In this document: in pieces, positions 1-8,330 of the stretch
Layout: the number at the start of each line of letters is the position of its first letter
Position numbering within the stretch: position 1 is the stretch's first letter
Origin: Coenobita brevimanus
Taxonomy: Eukaryota; Arthropoda; Malacostraca; Decapoda; Coenobitidae
NCBI GenBank assembly: GCA_032717465.1
Contig: CM064697.1
Span: forward strand, 6,320,033-6,384,032
Reading direction: 5' to 3'
Length of the DNA: 64,000 nt
The notes under the pieces: model-generated
What the model saw: only the letters and a program-made list of their open reading frames with translations
Told to the model about the DNA's origin: nothing
The model's database searches: none
Translations under genes and position numbers: made by a program

Positions 1-630
1 TGGAAGATTCCAGTGTTGCTGTTTGCTGATGATATAGTATTGTTGAGTGAAGATGAATGGGAGTTGCAAGGTTTGGTGAATGAATTTGGGACAGTGTGTA
101 GGAGGAGGACGCTGAAAGTTAATGTAAACAAAAGTAAAGTTATGGTGTTTGAGAGGAATGAAGTCACAATATGTACAGTGAGGTTGGATGGTGAGGATAT
201 GGAGAATGTGAGTGGATTCAAGTACTTGGGTAGTGTGATGAGTAAGGATGGACCTTTGGAGGATGAAGTGCATGAAAGGGTACAGCAGGGAAGGAAGGTT
301 GTTGGTTCACTGAAAGCAGTGATGAGAAATAGGGAGTTGAGTATGGAAGTTAAGAAGCCCCTGCATGATAGTATTGTGATCCCTACCCTGACGTATGGAA
401 GCGAGGCGTGGACCTTGCAAGAGGGGAACAAGTCAAGAGTGAGAGCAGTGGAAATGTGTTACTTGAGAGGAGCATGTGGAGTGACATGGAGGGACAGGTT
501 GACGAATGAAGAAGTGGAGGAACGTTGTGGGGTGGACGTGGATGTGGTCGAGAAGATTAGGAGAAATACACTGAGGTGGTTTGGACATGTGGAGAGAATG
601 GAGAATGAAAGACTGACTAAGAGGGTGTAT
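1..630 (+). pseudogene. RTE-like LINE reverse transcriptase, C-terminal fragment
   Basis: An open frame runs from the first base of the window to a stop at 634-636. It opens with the reverse transcriptase catalytic block (FADD, about residues 8-11 from the window edge). A short conserved block around KYLGSVMSKDG follows, then the thumb and C-terminal region seen in RTE/BovB-type elements (TYGSEAW, then LRWFGHVERM). In relatives the protein continues after LTKRVY. Here the frame runs into an A-rich 3' end belonging to another element, so the last two or three codons are foreign. The N-terminal endonuclease and RT fingers lie off the left edge. Function in an intact copy is target-primed reverse transcription. 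No stop or frameshift occurs within the visible 630 bp, so this copy may have been fairly young when it was interrupted. The RTE assignment is by motif recall; a related LINE clade is possible. Confidence 0.85.
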
Positions 631-889
631 TTTTAGAATTTAGACAGTTTATTGAGACAAACAGTTATACATACATATACGTATACAGGTATATCTATAT
701 ATTACATTATCACCTCAAAAGGATGAGGAAGCTGAGCTACTCTTCACCCTACTCCGAGATATTACATACTAACATAAGAACATAATGTAATTTTCACCCT
801 GCTCTGAGATATTACATAAGAGCATAATGTACTCTTCACCCTACTCAAATATTTTGTTCAGTTACTCTTACATCACAATATAGCAATGT
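631..889 (-). repeat. 3' UTR of the RT-RNase H LINE with internal repeats
   Basis: Noncoding stretch between the C-terminal stop of the element (889) and its A-rich terminus. It contains two full copies and one partial copy of a 42-50 bp unit (about 740-789, 790-831 and 832-855), each with CTTCACCCT, GAGATATTACATA and CATAATGTA. Repeated units in LINE 3' UTRs are common and may take part in template recognition by the RT, but that role is only inference here. Confidence 0.7.
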
Positions 890-2015
890 CTACTTAAGTA
901 TGTGTTTGATGTTTTTACAATTCAGTATACTTCCTATTTTATCGTTATTAAACATCCAAACGACTTGTTCGGTCACTGAGTCTACAGCAGGATTTCTAAA
1001 CTGCGCTAATTTTGAGCAGTGAAGTACATAGTGTTGCAGGGTGTGGGCTCTGGGTTCATTACACAGTCTGCAGCACGTTTTATGATCTGGCGTATCCACT
1101 CCAAGCTGCCACAGATATTTATAGCCTAACCTCAGTCTAGTGCATACAGAATCTTTCCACTTATTTCTATATTTTCCATACGTGAAGTGGGTTCTCAAAG
1201 CAACGTTAGTATAGTGATACATAGTTTCACTACTAGAATGTTGCTGCTCCATTCTCTGATTTTCCTCTTGACCTTGTTGTGTTCTTATTATAGTTTTAAT
1301 CTGTTTCAAGGTTAGTTGGCATACTACATCTATGTCTTCTTTTTCTGCTGCACTCTTGGCTAGTTAATCAGCTCTTTCGTTACCTGGTATTCCAACATGG
1401 GATGGTATCCATGTGAATGATATGAATCTACCCGATTGCTTGAGCTGATGCAGGACAGCTCTACACTGGAAGACTACGTCTGCCAGTGCAGGTGCTGTGC
1501 TCTTAAGGGACTCCAGTGCTCCTCGGCTGTCTACGAAGAAGCACAAGTCTCCTTCACCTCCTGTGATCTCCCTGAGGCCGTATAATATTGCATATAGCTC
1601 TGCCTGAGTGGAAGACACGTTGTTGCTTATTCTAAAATTTATTTCGCTCTGTCCACATGCACTGTCTGCTTTATCTAATATTACGATCCCACATCCTGCT
1701 CTGCCATCTTCTCTGACCGAACCATCGCAGTAGACGTGAGCAGTGTTTTCATTGTAGAGTTTATTTATTTGGTTTTGTGCATGTGTCCTTAACACACCTA
1801 CAGCATAACATTCTTTCTTTTTCTGTAGTGGAGATATGCTCACCTTTACCTCTTCCTCTTCCCAGGGTGGAGGCCTAGGTGCCTGCGGTATCTCCTCACA
1901 GAAGTTTTGTACCTCGTATTTGAGTACGTTCCTCTCAAGCTCTTTCACATAGCCATTCTTGCCTTGCCTCCAGATGGTTCTGGTTCCGTTAACAACATCT
2001 TTGATGCTGTTACGG
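890..2015 (-). pseudogene. LINE RNase H domain and Cys/His C-terminal tail, with one in-frame stop
   Basis: Read on the - strand, the frame resumes after the RT at about 2015 following a one-base shift and runs to 890. It is interrupted only by a TAA at 1364-1366, in the same frame. The RNase H acidic residues are all visible: D in YCDGS, E in TQAELYAI, D in FVDSRGAL, and the D that ends IPSHVGIPGNERAD. The stop falls immediately after that last motif. Beyond it the frame continues into a tail with a C-x2-C and H/H/C pattern (CRLC, then LQHYVLHC), probably a zinc-binding module. RNase H removes the RNA strand of the RNA:DNA hybrid during second-strand synthesis. With two lesions the copy cannot encode a full protein. 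Confidence 0.85.
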
Positions 2016-2905
2016 AGTCCCAGTCCGCATGTGTCTTATTGCAGCCGCCACATTGACTTCCTGAATTCTATTTTTTACACTCTGCAAATTTAGCTCAAGT
2101 CTCATGACATCTATCATGGTGTTCCTTGGGCAGCTAAGTATGATTCTCATTGTGGCATTCTGGATTTTTTCAAATTTTTCCAGCCTTCCTTCACCAAGGC
2201 AAGAGAGGACTGGGCTTGCGTACTCTAATACCGATCTGACAGTAGTGAGGTACATCATTTTTAGTACTGGTACACCCACCCCTGCACCACTATAGGCCAT
2301 TGATCTCAAGGGCTGCAATCGTACCTTGCATTGCGTTATTATGTGGGTCATCTCGGCATCTTTACAGTCTGCTGTGTAGCCGACATACATACCTAGGTAC
2401 TTGTAAATTCTCACCCTCTCGATGTTTTTGCCATTAATTACTAAATGTTTTTCCCCTAACACACGGCATTGGAACTTTGTCTTACTCTCGTTAATTACAA
2501 GACCCAGACTTTTGATCAGGTTGCCGAACCTGTTCAGTGCAGTTTGCATAACATCAAAAGTTTTGGACTGTATCATGATGTCGTCGGCATAGATTACTGC
2601 ACTGACCCCGAAACCCAGGTTTTCACGCGCCACTTTGTTCATTAAAAGATTGAAAAGTAATGGGCTTAGGACTCCTCCCTGTGGTGTACCAAGCTCTAGA
2701 TGCTTTTCCCGGGAGAGTGTCCCTTGGGTCCACACCTGGGCCCGCCGCCCAAAGAGATAATTCCCCATCCAGTGCAGCAATCTTCCCCTTACCCCCAAGC
2801 TAGCTAATTCATATAACATTACTTCTCCATTGGCCTTATCGAATGCACCCTTCAGGTCAATGAATACCCTGCAGTAGTCAGTATTGCTAGAAAGGCACAA
2901 TGACG
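2010..2905 (-). pseudogene. LINE reverse transcriptase domain (motifs A to thumb)
   Basis: On the - strand the frame contains RT motif A (FIDLKGAFDKA), motif B (LGTPQGGVLSPLLFN), the catalytic motif C (IYADD), and a downstream KYLGMYVGY block typical of the palm/thumb region. The fingers subdomain and any endonuclease are missing at the 5' side, so this is a truncated copy. The open frame extends to 2930, but the first few codons are palindrome sequence, not element. The frame ends at a TAA at 2010-2012. Shifting by one base near 2014-2017 restores the reading into the RNase H region, so the stop results from a single inserted G. All three catalytic aspartates are present. Confidence 0.9.
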
Positions 2906-2946
2906 GCAGCAACCCCCGTTCATGCTGCATGAACGGGGGTTGCTGC
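2906..2946. repeat. 41-nt palindrome with 20-bp perfect arms
   Basis: The arms at 2906-2925 and 2927-2946 are exact reverse complements around a single central T at 2926. The core reads CGTTCATGC T GCATGAACG, flanked by CCCC/GGGG and by CAGC/GCTG. It sits exactly between the truncated LINE and the CTG-rich tract. It would form a stable hairpin in single-stranded DNA. Confidence 0.9.
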
Positions 2947-2989
2947 TGCTGCTGTAGGGGTGGGGAGTGCTGGTGCTGCTACAAAGGCA

Positions 2990-3285
2990 GACTGTGCTCC
3001 TCCAGCAGCAGCTGCACCATATACCCTGACAGCCTCAACAGCACTCCCCTCTTTCAACAGCACACCCTGCCTTTGCAGCATTAGTAGCATCCTCCATTCC
3101 TGCAGCAGCAGCACCCCCACCCCTCCAGTAGCAACCCCAGTCCTGGCAGCAGCAGCAGCACCCCCAGCCCCTGCAGGAGCAGCAGCAACACCCCCACCCC
3201 TGCAACAGCACCCCACGCCTCTGCAGCAGCAGCTCCCCTGCGCCCCTGCACCAGCAGCAGCACCCACCACCACAGTGGATGCTGC
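2990..3285. repeat. Inverted-polarity segment of the CTG tract (CAG/C-rich on +)
   Basis: Here the + strand carries CAGCAGCAG with CCCCCAC blocks, the complement of the rest of the tract. The polarity returns to CTG/G-rich at about 3285-3300. The segment therefore forms a diverged inverted repeat with the DNA that follows. Confidence 0.8.
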
Positions 3286-3980
3286 TCTTGCTGAAAGGGC
3301 AATGGGCACTGCTGCTGGGGTGGGGGTTGCTGCTGCTACAGGGAATGGGGGGTGCTGCTGCGTTGCTGCAGGGATGAGGGGTGCTGCTGCGTTGCTGGAG
3401 GGGTGCCAGGTGCTGCTGGAGGGGTGCCAGGTGCTGCTGCAAGGGTGCCAGGTGCTCCTGCTGCTGCAGGGATGCCCATTGCTGCTGCAGGGGTGCCGGG
3501 TGTTCCTGCTGCTGCTGCAGGGATGCCCAATGCTGCTGCAGGGGTGCCAGGTGCTGCTTCTGCAAGGGCAGGGGGTGCTGCTGCTGTTGCAGGGGCGGGG
3601 GTTGCTGCTGCAGCAGGAGCAAGAGATGCTGCTGCAGGGACGTTAGATGCTGGTGCTGTTGCAAGGGTGGCAGATTGTGCTGCTGTTGCAGAGGCAGGGG
3701 TGCTTCTGCTATTGAGACAGTAGGTGCTGCTGCTGCTGCTGGGACGGAGGGTGCTGCTACGGATACACGGGCAGCGGGTGCTGTTATTCTACTAAAGGCA
3801 GGGGTTACTGGTGCTGCTACAGGTATAGGGCTAGTTGCTGTAGGGGGAGCGAGTGCTGCTGGAGTGGTGGATCTTGCTCCAGGGGCGAAGGTGCTGTTGC
3901 TGCTGCTGCAAGAGAGAGTTAGGTGTTGCTGCTGGTGCTGCAGGGGCAGTGGGTGTTGCTGCTGCATGAGCAGGGGTGGC

Positions 3981-4130
3981 AAGAGCTGCTGCTGCTGCTG
4001 CAGGGGTGGCAGGTGCTGCTACTGCTACTGCAGGGGTGGCAGGTGCTGCTACTGCTACTGCAGGGGTGGCAGGTGCTGCTGCTGCTACTGCAGGGGTGGC
4101 AGGTGCTGCTACTGCAGGAGTGAAGGGTGC
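3981..4130. repeat. 30-bp tandem minisatellite, about 4-5 copies
   Basis: The block GCAGGGGTGGCAGGT recurs every 30 bp (near 4000, 4030, 4060 and 4090), separated by GCTGCTACTGCTACT variants. The neighbouring units are nearly identical, so the expansion is local and recent relative to the surrounding tract. Confidence 0.85.
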
Positions 4131-4179
4131 TGCCACTGCAAAAGTGGCAGGTGCTGCTGCTACTGCAGGTATAGGGGTT

Positions 4180-4410
4180 TTTTTGCTGCTACTGCAAGGG
4201 TAGGGGGGTTGCTGCTGCTATTGCAGGGGTAGGGGGGTGCTGCTGCTATTGCAGGGGTAGGGGGGTGCTGCTGCTATTGCAGGGGTAGGGGGGGTGCTGC
4301 TGCTATTGCAGGGGTAGGGGGGTGCTGCTGCTATTGCAGGGGTAGGGGGGTGCTGCTGCTACTGCAGGGGTAGGGGGGGTGCTGCTGCTATTGCAGGGGT
4401 AGGGGGATGC
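4180..4410. repeat. 28/29-bp G-rich tandem minisatellite, about 7-8 copies
   Basis: The unit is GCTGCTGCTATTGCA followed by GGGGTAGGGGGGT, with one-base length variation in the last G run. Each unit carries two G runs of 4-7 bases, so adjacent units can supply the four runs needed for a G-quadruplex on the + strand. Confidence 0.85.
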
Positions 4411-4980
4411 TGCTGCAGGGACGGAGCTTGCTACTGCTCCTGCAGGGACGGAGCATGCTGCTGCTGCTCCAGGGGCGGCGGGTGCTGCTGCTGCTGCAGG
4501 GGTGGCAGGTGCTGCTGCAGGGGTGGTGGGTGCTGCAGGGGAGGGGTTCCTGCTGTTGCAGGGGGGGGGGTTCCTGCTGTTATTGCAGGGGTGAGGGTGC
4601 AGCTCTGCTGTTGCAAGGGTGGGGGTTCTGCTCTGCTGTTGCAAGGGTGGGGTGCTGCTCTGCTATTGTAGGGGTGAGGGTGCTGCTGCTGTTGCAAGAG
4701 TGGGGAGTGCTGCTGCTGTTGCAGGGGTGGTGGATGCTGCTGCTGCTGTTGCAGGGGTGGAAAGTGCTGCCACAGGGGCGGGGAGAGCTGCTACTGCTGC
4801 AGAGGTGGGGGGGGGGGGTCTGGTGCGGCTGCAGGGGCAGGTGGTGGTAGTGGTGCTGCCGCCGTCACCAGGGTGGGGGTGCTGCTGTTGCAGTAGGGGC
4901 GGGGGGTGCTGCTGTTGCAGAGATGGGTGCTGCTGCTGCAGGGGCAGGGGGTGCTACTGTGGGGGGCAGGGGATCCTGTT
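4411..4980. repeat. Irregular CTG/GGGG repeat, start of the A duplication block
   Basis: Mixed units without a single clean period. The portion from about 4780 (GCTACTGCTGCAGAGG onwards) is matched by a diverged copy that starts near 6700. Confidence 0.7.
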
Positions 4981-5448
4981 GCTGTTTCAGGGGTGTCTGG
5001 GGCTGATGCAGGGGTAGTGGGTGGTGCTAGTGCTGCAGGGACAGCAGTTGCAGATAGGGCGGCGGGTGCTGCTGATGCAGAGATGTGGGGTGCTGTTGCT
5101 GGGGTACTTGCTGCTATAAGGGCGAGGGTTCCTGCTGCTGTTTCAGGGGTGTCAGGTGCTGATGCAGGGGTAGTGGGTGGTGCTAGTGCTGCAGGGACAG
5201 CAGTTGCAGATAGGGCGGCGGGTGCTGCTGATGCAGAGATGTGGGGTGCTGTTGCTGGGGTACTTGCTGCTATAAGGGCGAGGATTCCTGCTGCTGTTTC
5301 AGGGGTGTCAGGTGCTGATGCAGGGGTAGTGGGTGGTGCTAGTGCTGCAGGGACAGCAGTTGCAGATAGGGCGGCTGGTGCTGCTGATGCAGAGATGTGG
5401 GGTGCTGTTGCTGGGGTACTTGCTGCTATAAGGGCGAGGGTTCCTGCT
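4981..5448. repeat. 156-bp tandem repeat, three near-identical copies
   Basis: Copies start at 4981, 5137 and 5293, each exactly 156 bp (52 codons). Only four positions differ among the three copies: two near the unit start, one in GCGGCG/GCGGCT and one in AGGGTT/AGGATT. In the + frame that passes through 4906-5514 the unit encodes an Ala/Gly/Val-rich 52-residue peptide containing DAEMWGAVAGVLAAIRAR. Three of the four differences are third-position and silent in that frame; the fourth is Val/Ile. The opposite-strand frame shares the same wobble position, so the pattern does not tell the strands apart. Unequal exchange or replication slippage would produce such an array without any coding role. 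Confidence 0.9.
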
Positions 5449-6436
5449 GCTGAAGGGGCAGTGGGTGCTGCAATTGCAGGGGTGTTGTCTGCTGCTGCTG
5501 CTGCTGCTGCATGAGCGGTGGGTGCTGCTGCTGCTGCAGCAAGGGTGGGGGATGCTGCTGCTACTGGTGTAAGGGCAGGGAGTGCTGCCACTGCCACAGG
5601 GGTGGGGGGTACTGCTGCTGCCGTGAGGGTGGGGGTGCTGCTGCTGCAGGGATAAGGAGTGTTGTTGCTGCTGCTGCAGAGATGGGAAGTGTTGTTGCTG
5701 CTGCTGCAGGGGTAAGGGTTCTGCTGCAGCTGGAGGGTTGGGTGATGCTTATGCTACTGCTGCAGGGGTGGGGGGTACCGCTATAGTTGCTGGTGCAGGG
5801 CTTGGGGGGGTGCTGCTGGTGCAGGGCTGGGGGGGGGTGCTGCTGGTGCAGGGCTGGGGGGGTGCTGCTGGTGCAGGGACAGGAGATGCTGATTGTGCAG
5901 GGGCAGGGGGTGCTGCTGGTGCTGCTGCTGCTACTGGATAGGTAGGGGGTGCTGCTGCAGAGGTCAGGGGTGCTGCTGCTGCAGAGGTTTGGGGTGCTAC
6001 TGTTGAAGCTACAGAGGCGGGGGGTGCTACTGCTGCAGCTACAGGGGCGGGGGGTGCTACTGCTGCAGCTACAGGGACGGAGGGGTGCTGCTGCAGATAC
6101 AGAGGCGGGGAGTGCTGTTGCTGCTAAGGGGGTGAGGGAGTACTGCTGCAGAGGTGGAGGGTGCTGCTGCTGCAGGTGCGGAAAACGCTGGTGCTACAGG
6201 GGTTAGGGGTTCTGCTGTTGCTGAAGGGGTGGAAAGTTCTACTGGTGCTGCGGGGATGATGGTGCTGCTGCTGTTGTAGGGACGGAGCATGCTGCTGCTT
6301 CTGCAGGGGCAGGGGGTGCTGCTGCTGGAGGGGTGGTGGGTGCTTCATGTGCAGGTGTTGCTGCTATTGCAGGGAGAGGTGCTGCTGCTGTTGTAATGGT
6401 GGGGATGCTGCTGCTGTTGCAGGGTTGGGGGTGCTG
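5449..6436. repeat. Irregular CTG/GGGG repeat, end of the A duplication block and poly-unit DNA
   Basis: 5449-5775 continues the block that is duplicated near 7030-7385, with shared segments such as GCTGCAGCTGGAGGGTTGGG. 5790-5880 is a short array of GGTGCAGGGCTGGGGGGGTGC units. 5950-6090 contains repeated GCTACAGAGGCGGGGGGTGC-like units. Confidence 0.7.
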
Positions 6437-6742
6437 CAGTTGTTGCAGGGGTGGGGGGTGCCGCTGAAGGGGTGGAGAGTGCTGCCGCAGGGGCGGGGAA
6501 TGCTGCTACTGCTGCAGGGGTGGGGGGCCGGTGCTGCTGCAAGGGTAGGTGGTGGTGCTGGTTGGGGGTGCTGCTGCAAGGGCAGGTGGGGGTGCTGCTG
6601 CAAGGGCAGGTGGTGGTGCTGGTTGGGGGTGCTGCAGCTGTTGCAGGGGTGGGGGGTGCCGCTGAAGGGGTGGAGAGTGCTGCCGCAGGGAAGGGGAATG
6701 CTGCTACTGCTGCAGGGGTGGGGGGTCTGGTGCTGCTGCAAG
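6437..6742. repeat. Two copies of a block of about 108 bp at 198-bp offset
   Basis: The segments at about 6437-6545 and 6634-6742 match through GGGGTGCCGCTGAAGG, GTGGAGAGTGCTGCCGCAGG and GAATGCTGCTACTGCTGCAG with a handful of substitutions. The offset (6461 to 6659 for the CCGCTGAAGG landmark) is 198 bp. Confidence 0.85.
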
Positions 6743-7385
6743 GGCAGGTGGTGGTGCTGCTGCTGTTGCAGTAGGAGCGGAGAGTGCTGCTGTTGCAGGG
6801 ACGTCGGGTGGTGCTGCTGCAAGGTCAGGGTGCTACTACGGGGGCAGGAGATCATGGTGCTGCTGCAGGGGCAGGGGGTCCTACTGCTGCTTCAGGGGTG
6901 TCAGGTGCTGATGCAGGGACAGTGGGTGCAGTTGGGTCAGCAGGTGCTGCTGCTGCTGAGATGTGGGGTGCTGTTGCTGGGGTACTTGCTGCTACAAGGG
7001 CGGGGTTTCCTGCTGCTGAGGGGGCAGCTGGTGCTCCAGTTGTAGGGGTAGTGGGTGCTGCTGCTGCTGCAGGGGTGTTGGGTACTGATGCTGCTGCAGG
7101 GGTGTTGGGTACTGATGCTGCTGCAGGGGTGGTGGGTGATGCTGCTGCTGCAGCAGCAAGGGTGGGGGATGCTGCTGCTAGTGTAAGGGCAGGGCGTGCT
7201 GCCACTGCCACAGGTGTGTGGGGTACTGATGCTGCCATAGGGGTGGGGGGTGCTGCTGCTGCAGGGATGGGGAGTGTTGCTGCTGCTGCATGGGTGGGGG
7301 TGCTGCTGCTGAAGCATGGGTGGGGGTGCTGCTGCAGCTGGAGGGTTGGGGGATGCTGATGCTACTGCTGCAGGGGTGGGGGATG
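6700..7385. repeat. Diverged second copy (block B) of the 4780-5775 segment
   Basis: Landmarks occur in the same order in both blocks: GGTCTGGTGC, TTGCAGTAGG, TTTCAGGGGTGTC or CTTCAGGGGTGTC, GAGATGTGGGGTGCTGTTGC, TACTTGCTGCTA, CACTGCCACAGG and GCAGCTGGAGGGTTGGG. The offset falls from about 1.9 kb to 1.6 kb because block A holds the extra 156-bp copies. A large duplication therefore happened first, and the 156-bp amplification happened afterwards in block A only. Confidence 0.8.
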
Positions 7386-8330
7386 CTGCTGTTGCAGAAC
7401 GGGGGATGCTGCTGATGCAGGGGAAGGGGAACTGGCTGTTGCTGCAGGGGCAGCTGCTGCTGCATGTGCTGCTGTCAAAAAGGCAGTTGCTGTTGCTGAG
7501 CCTTTATTGTTGGTGCTGCAGTAGCAGCTGCACTGTTGCTGCTGTTCATGATGCTGCAGAGGTGGTGGCAGAAGTAGCTGCTGTTGCTGCAGCAGTGGTG
7601 ATTGCTGCTGCATGAAGTGGTATGTGGCTGTTGCACCTACTGTTCTAATGGTTATGTTTACTGCTGCTGCTGCTGGTTTAGATGCTGTTTCTGCTAATAA
7701 TCGTGCTACTCCAGAGGCAGTGCTGCTGGTACTGCGGCTGGTGCTGGTGTGATTGGTGCTGCTACTTTGGCTGTGGCTACTTGTGCTATGGTTTTGGCTA
7801 ATGGTGCTGGGACTGTGGCTATTCCTTGTGTTCTTGTTGCAGATACTGTTGCTGTAGCTGAGGTCTGCACATCAATGGCTGCAGTTTCTGGATCTGCTAC
7901 TACAATGGATGTAGCTTCTGTGGATGACGCTAATGCTTCTGGGAGGTTACTTCTGCAGCATGATCTGTTTATTCTGCTGCTGCTGCTCTATAGGCCACTG
8001 TTGTTGCTTCTGTTCTTGCTGCTGAAGAGGTGGCAACAGCAGCAACTGCTACTACTGCAGCAGTGTAGCTGCTGCACCTACTCTTGTAGTGGCTATGGTT
8101 ACTGATGCTGCTCTTGTTTTAGATGCTGTTGCAAAGGTTGCAGCTGCTGCTGCTGGTCGTGGTGCTGCAGAGGCAGCTGCTGCTGCTGCTGTTGTGATAG
8201 GTGTTGTTGCTTTGACTGTGGCTCCTGCTGCTGCTACTACTGCAAATGATGCTGCTGATGCTGCTACGTCTGCTACTACAATGGCTTTTCCTACCAGCAC
8301 CCACCCGGGCACCAACACCTACTCGTAGAC
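7386..8330. repeat. Degenerate GCT-phase trinucleotide DNA ending the tract
   Basis: The G-rich blocks disappear after about 7620 and the sequence becomes a decayed (GCT/GTT/ACT)n run. On the + strand the GCT phase can be read as Ala-rich peptide from 7631 to about 7725, then after a shift through 7749-7940, then again through 8089-8328. The shifts fit a decaying repeat better than a gene. No start context, splice signals or conserved domain are visible. Confidence 0.7.

Larger units (their letters stand above)
631..2905 (-). mobile_element. 5'-truncated LINE with RT, RNase H and Cys/His tail
   Basis: On the - strand the order is reverse transcriptase (from about 2886), RNase H, a C/H-rich tail, a 3' untranslated region, and an A-rich end at 631-636. 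RT followed by RNase H is the organisation of I/Jockey-group non-LTR retrotransposons. The copy lacks the endonuclease and the RT fingers. It begins abruptly just before motif A, next to a palindrome and the CTG-rich tract. Its 3' end is embedded in the RTE-like coding sequence at about 630, so it inserted into that element later. I see no clear target-site duplication, because the 5' end has been lost or rearranged. Clade assignment within the I/Jockey group is uncertain. Confidence 0.85.
2940..8330. repeat. 5.4-kb CTG / GCAGGGG degenerate satellite-like tract
   Basis: Almost every stretch is a variant of GCTGCTGCTGCA followed by a G-rich block such as GGGGTGGGGG. The + strand is strongly G over C after 3290. 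Units of several sizes are nested and are listed separately. Because CTG, GCA and GGG avoid stop codons on both strands, long frames exist in most phases. They encode Ala/Gly/Val-, Leu/Gln-, Cys- or Pro-rich low-complexity peptides. I treat the tract as noncoding repeat, with reservations about the 156-bp unit array. It resembles expanded trinucleotide DNA and should be prone to hairpins and G-quadruplexes. Confidence 0.9.

Noticed and set aside
2960..3982. Long Leu/Gln- and Ala-rich frames on both strands
   Set aside because: Stop-poor CTG/CAG repeat; frames switch character at the polarity flip.
3981..5448. CRISPR-like array of regular repeats
   Set aside because: Units are contiguous with no unique spacers, and the surrounding genome is eukaryotic.
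4791..5597. 268-codon Ala/Pro/Thr-rich - frame
   Set aside because: Repeats with the 156-bp unit and is matched by an equally open + frame; no independent coding evidence for either strand.
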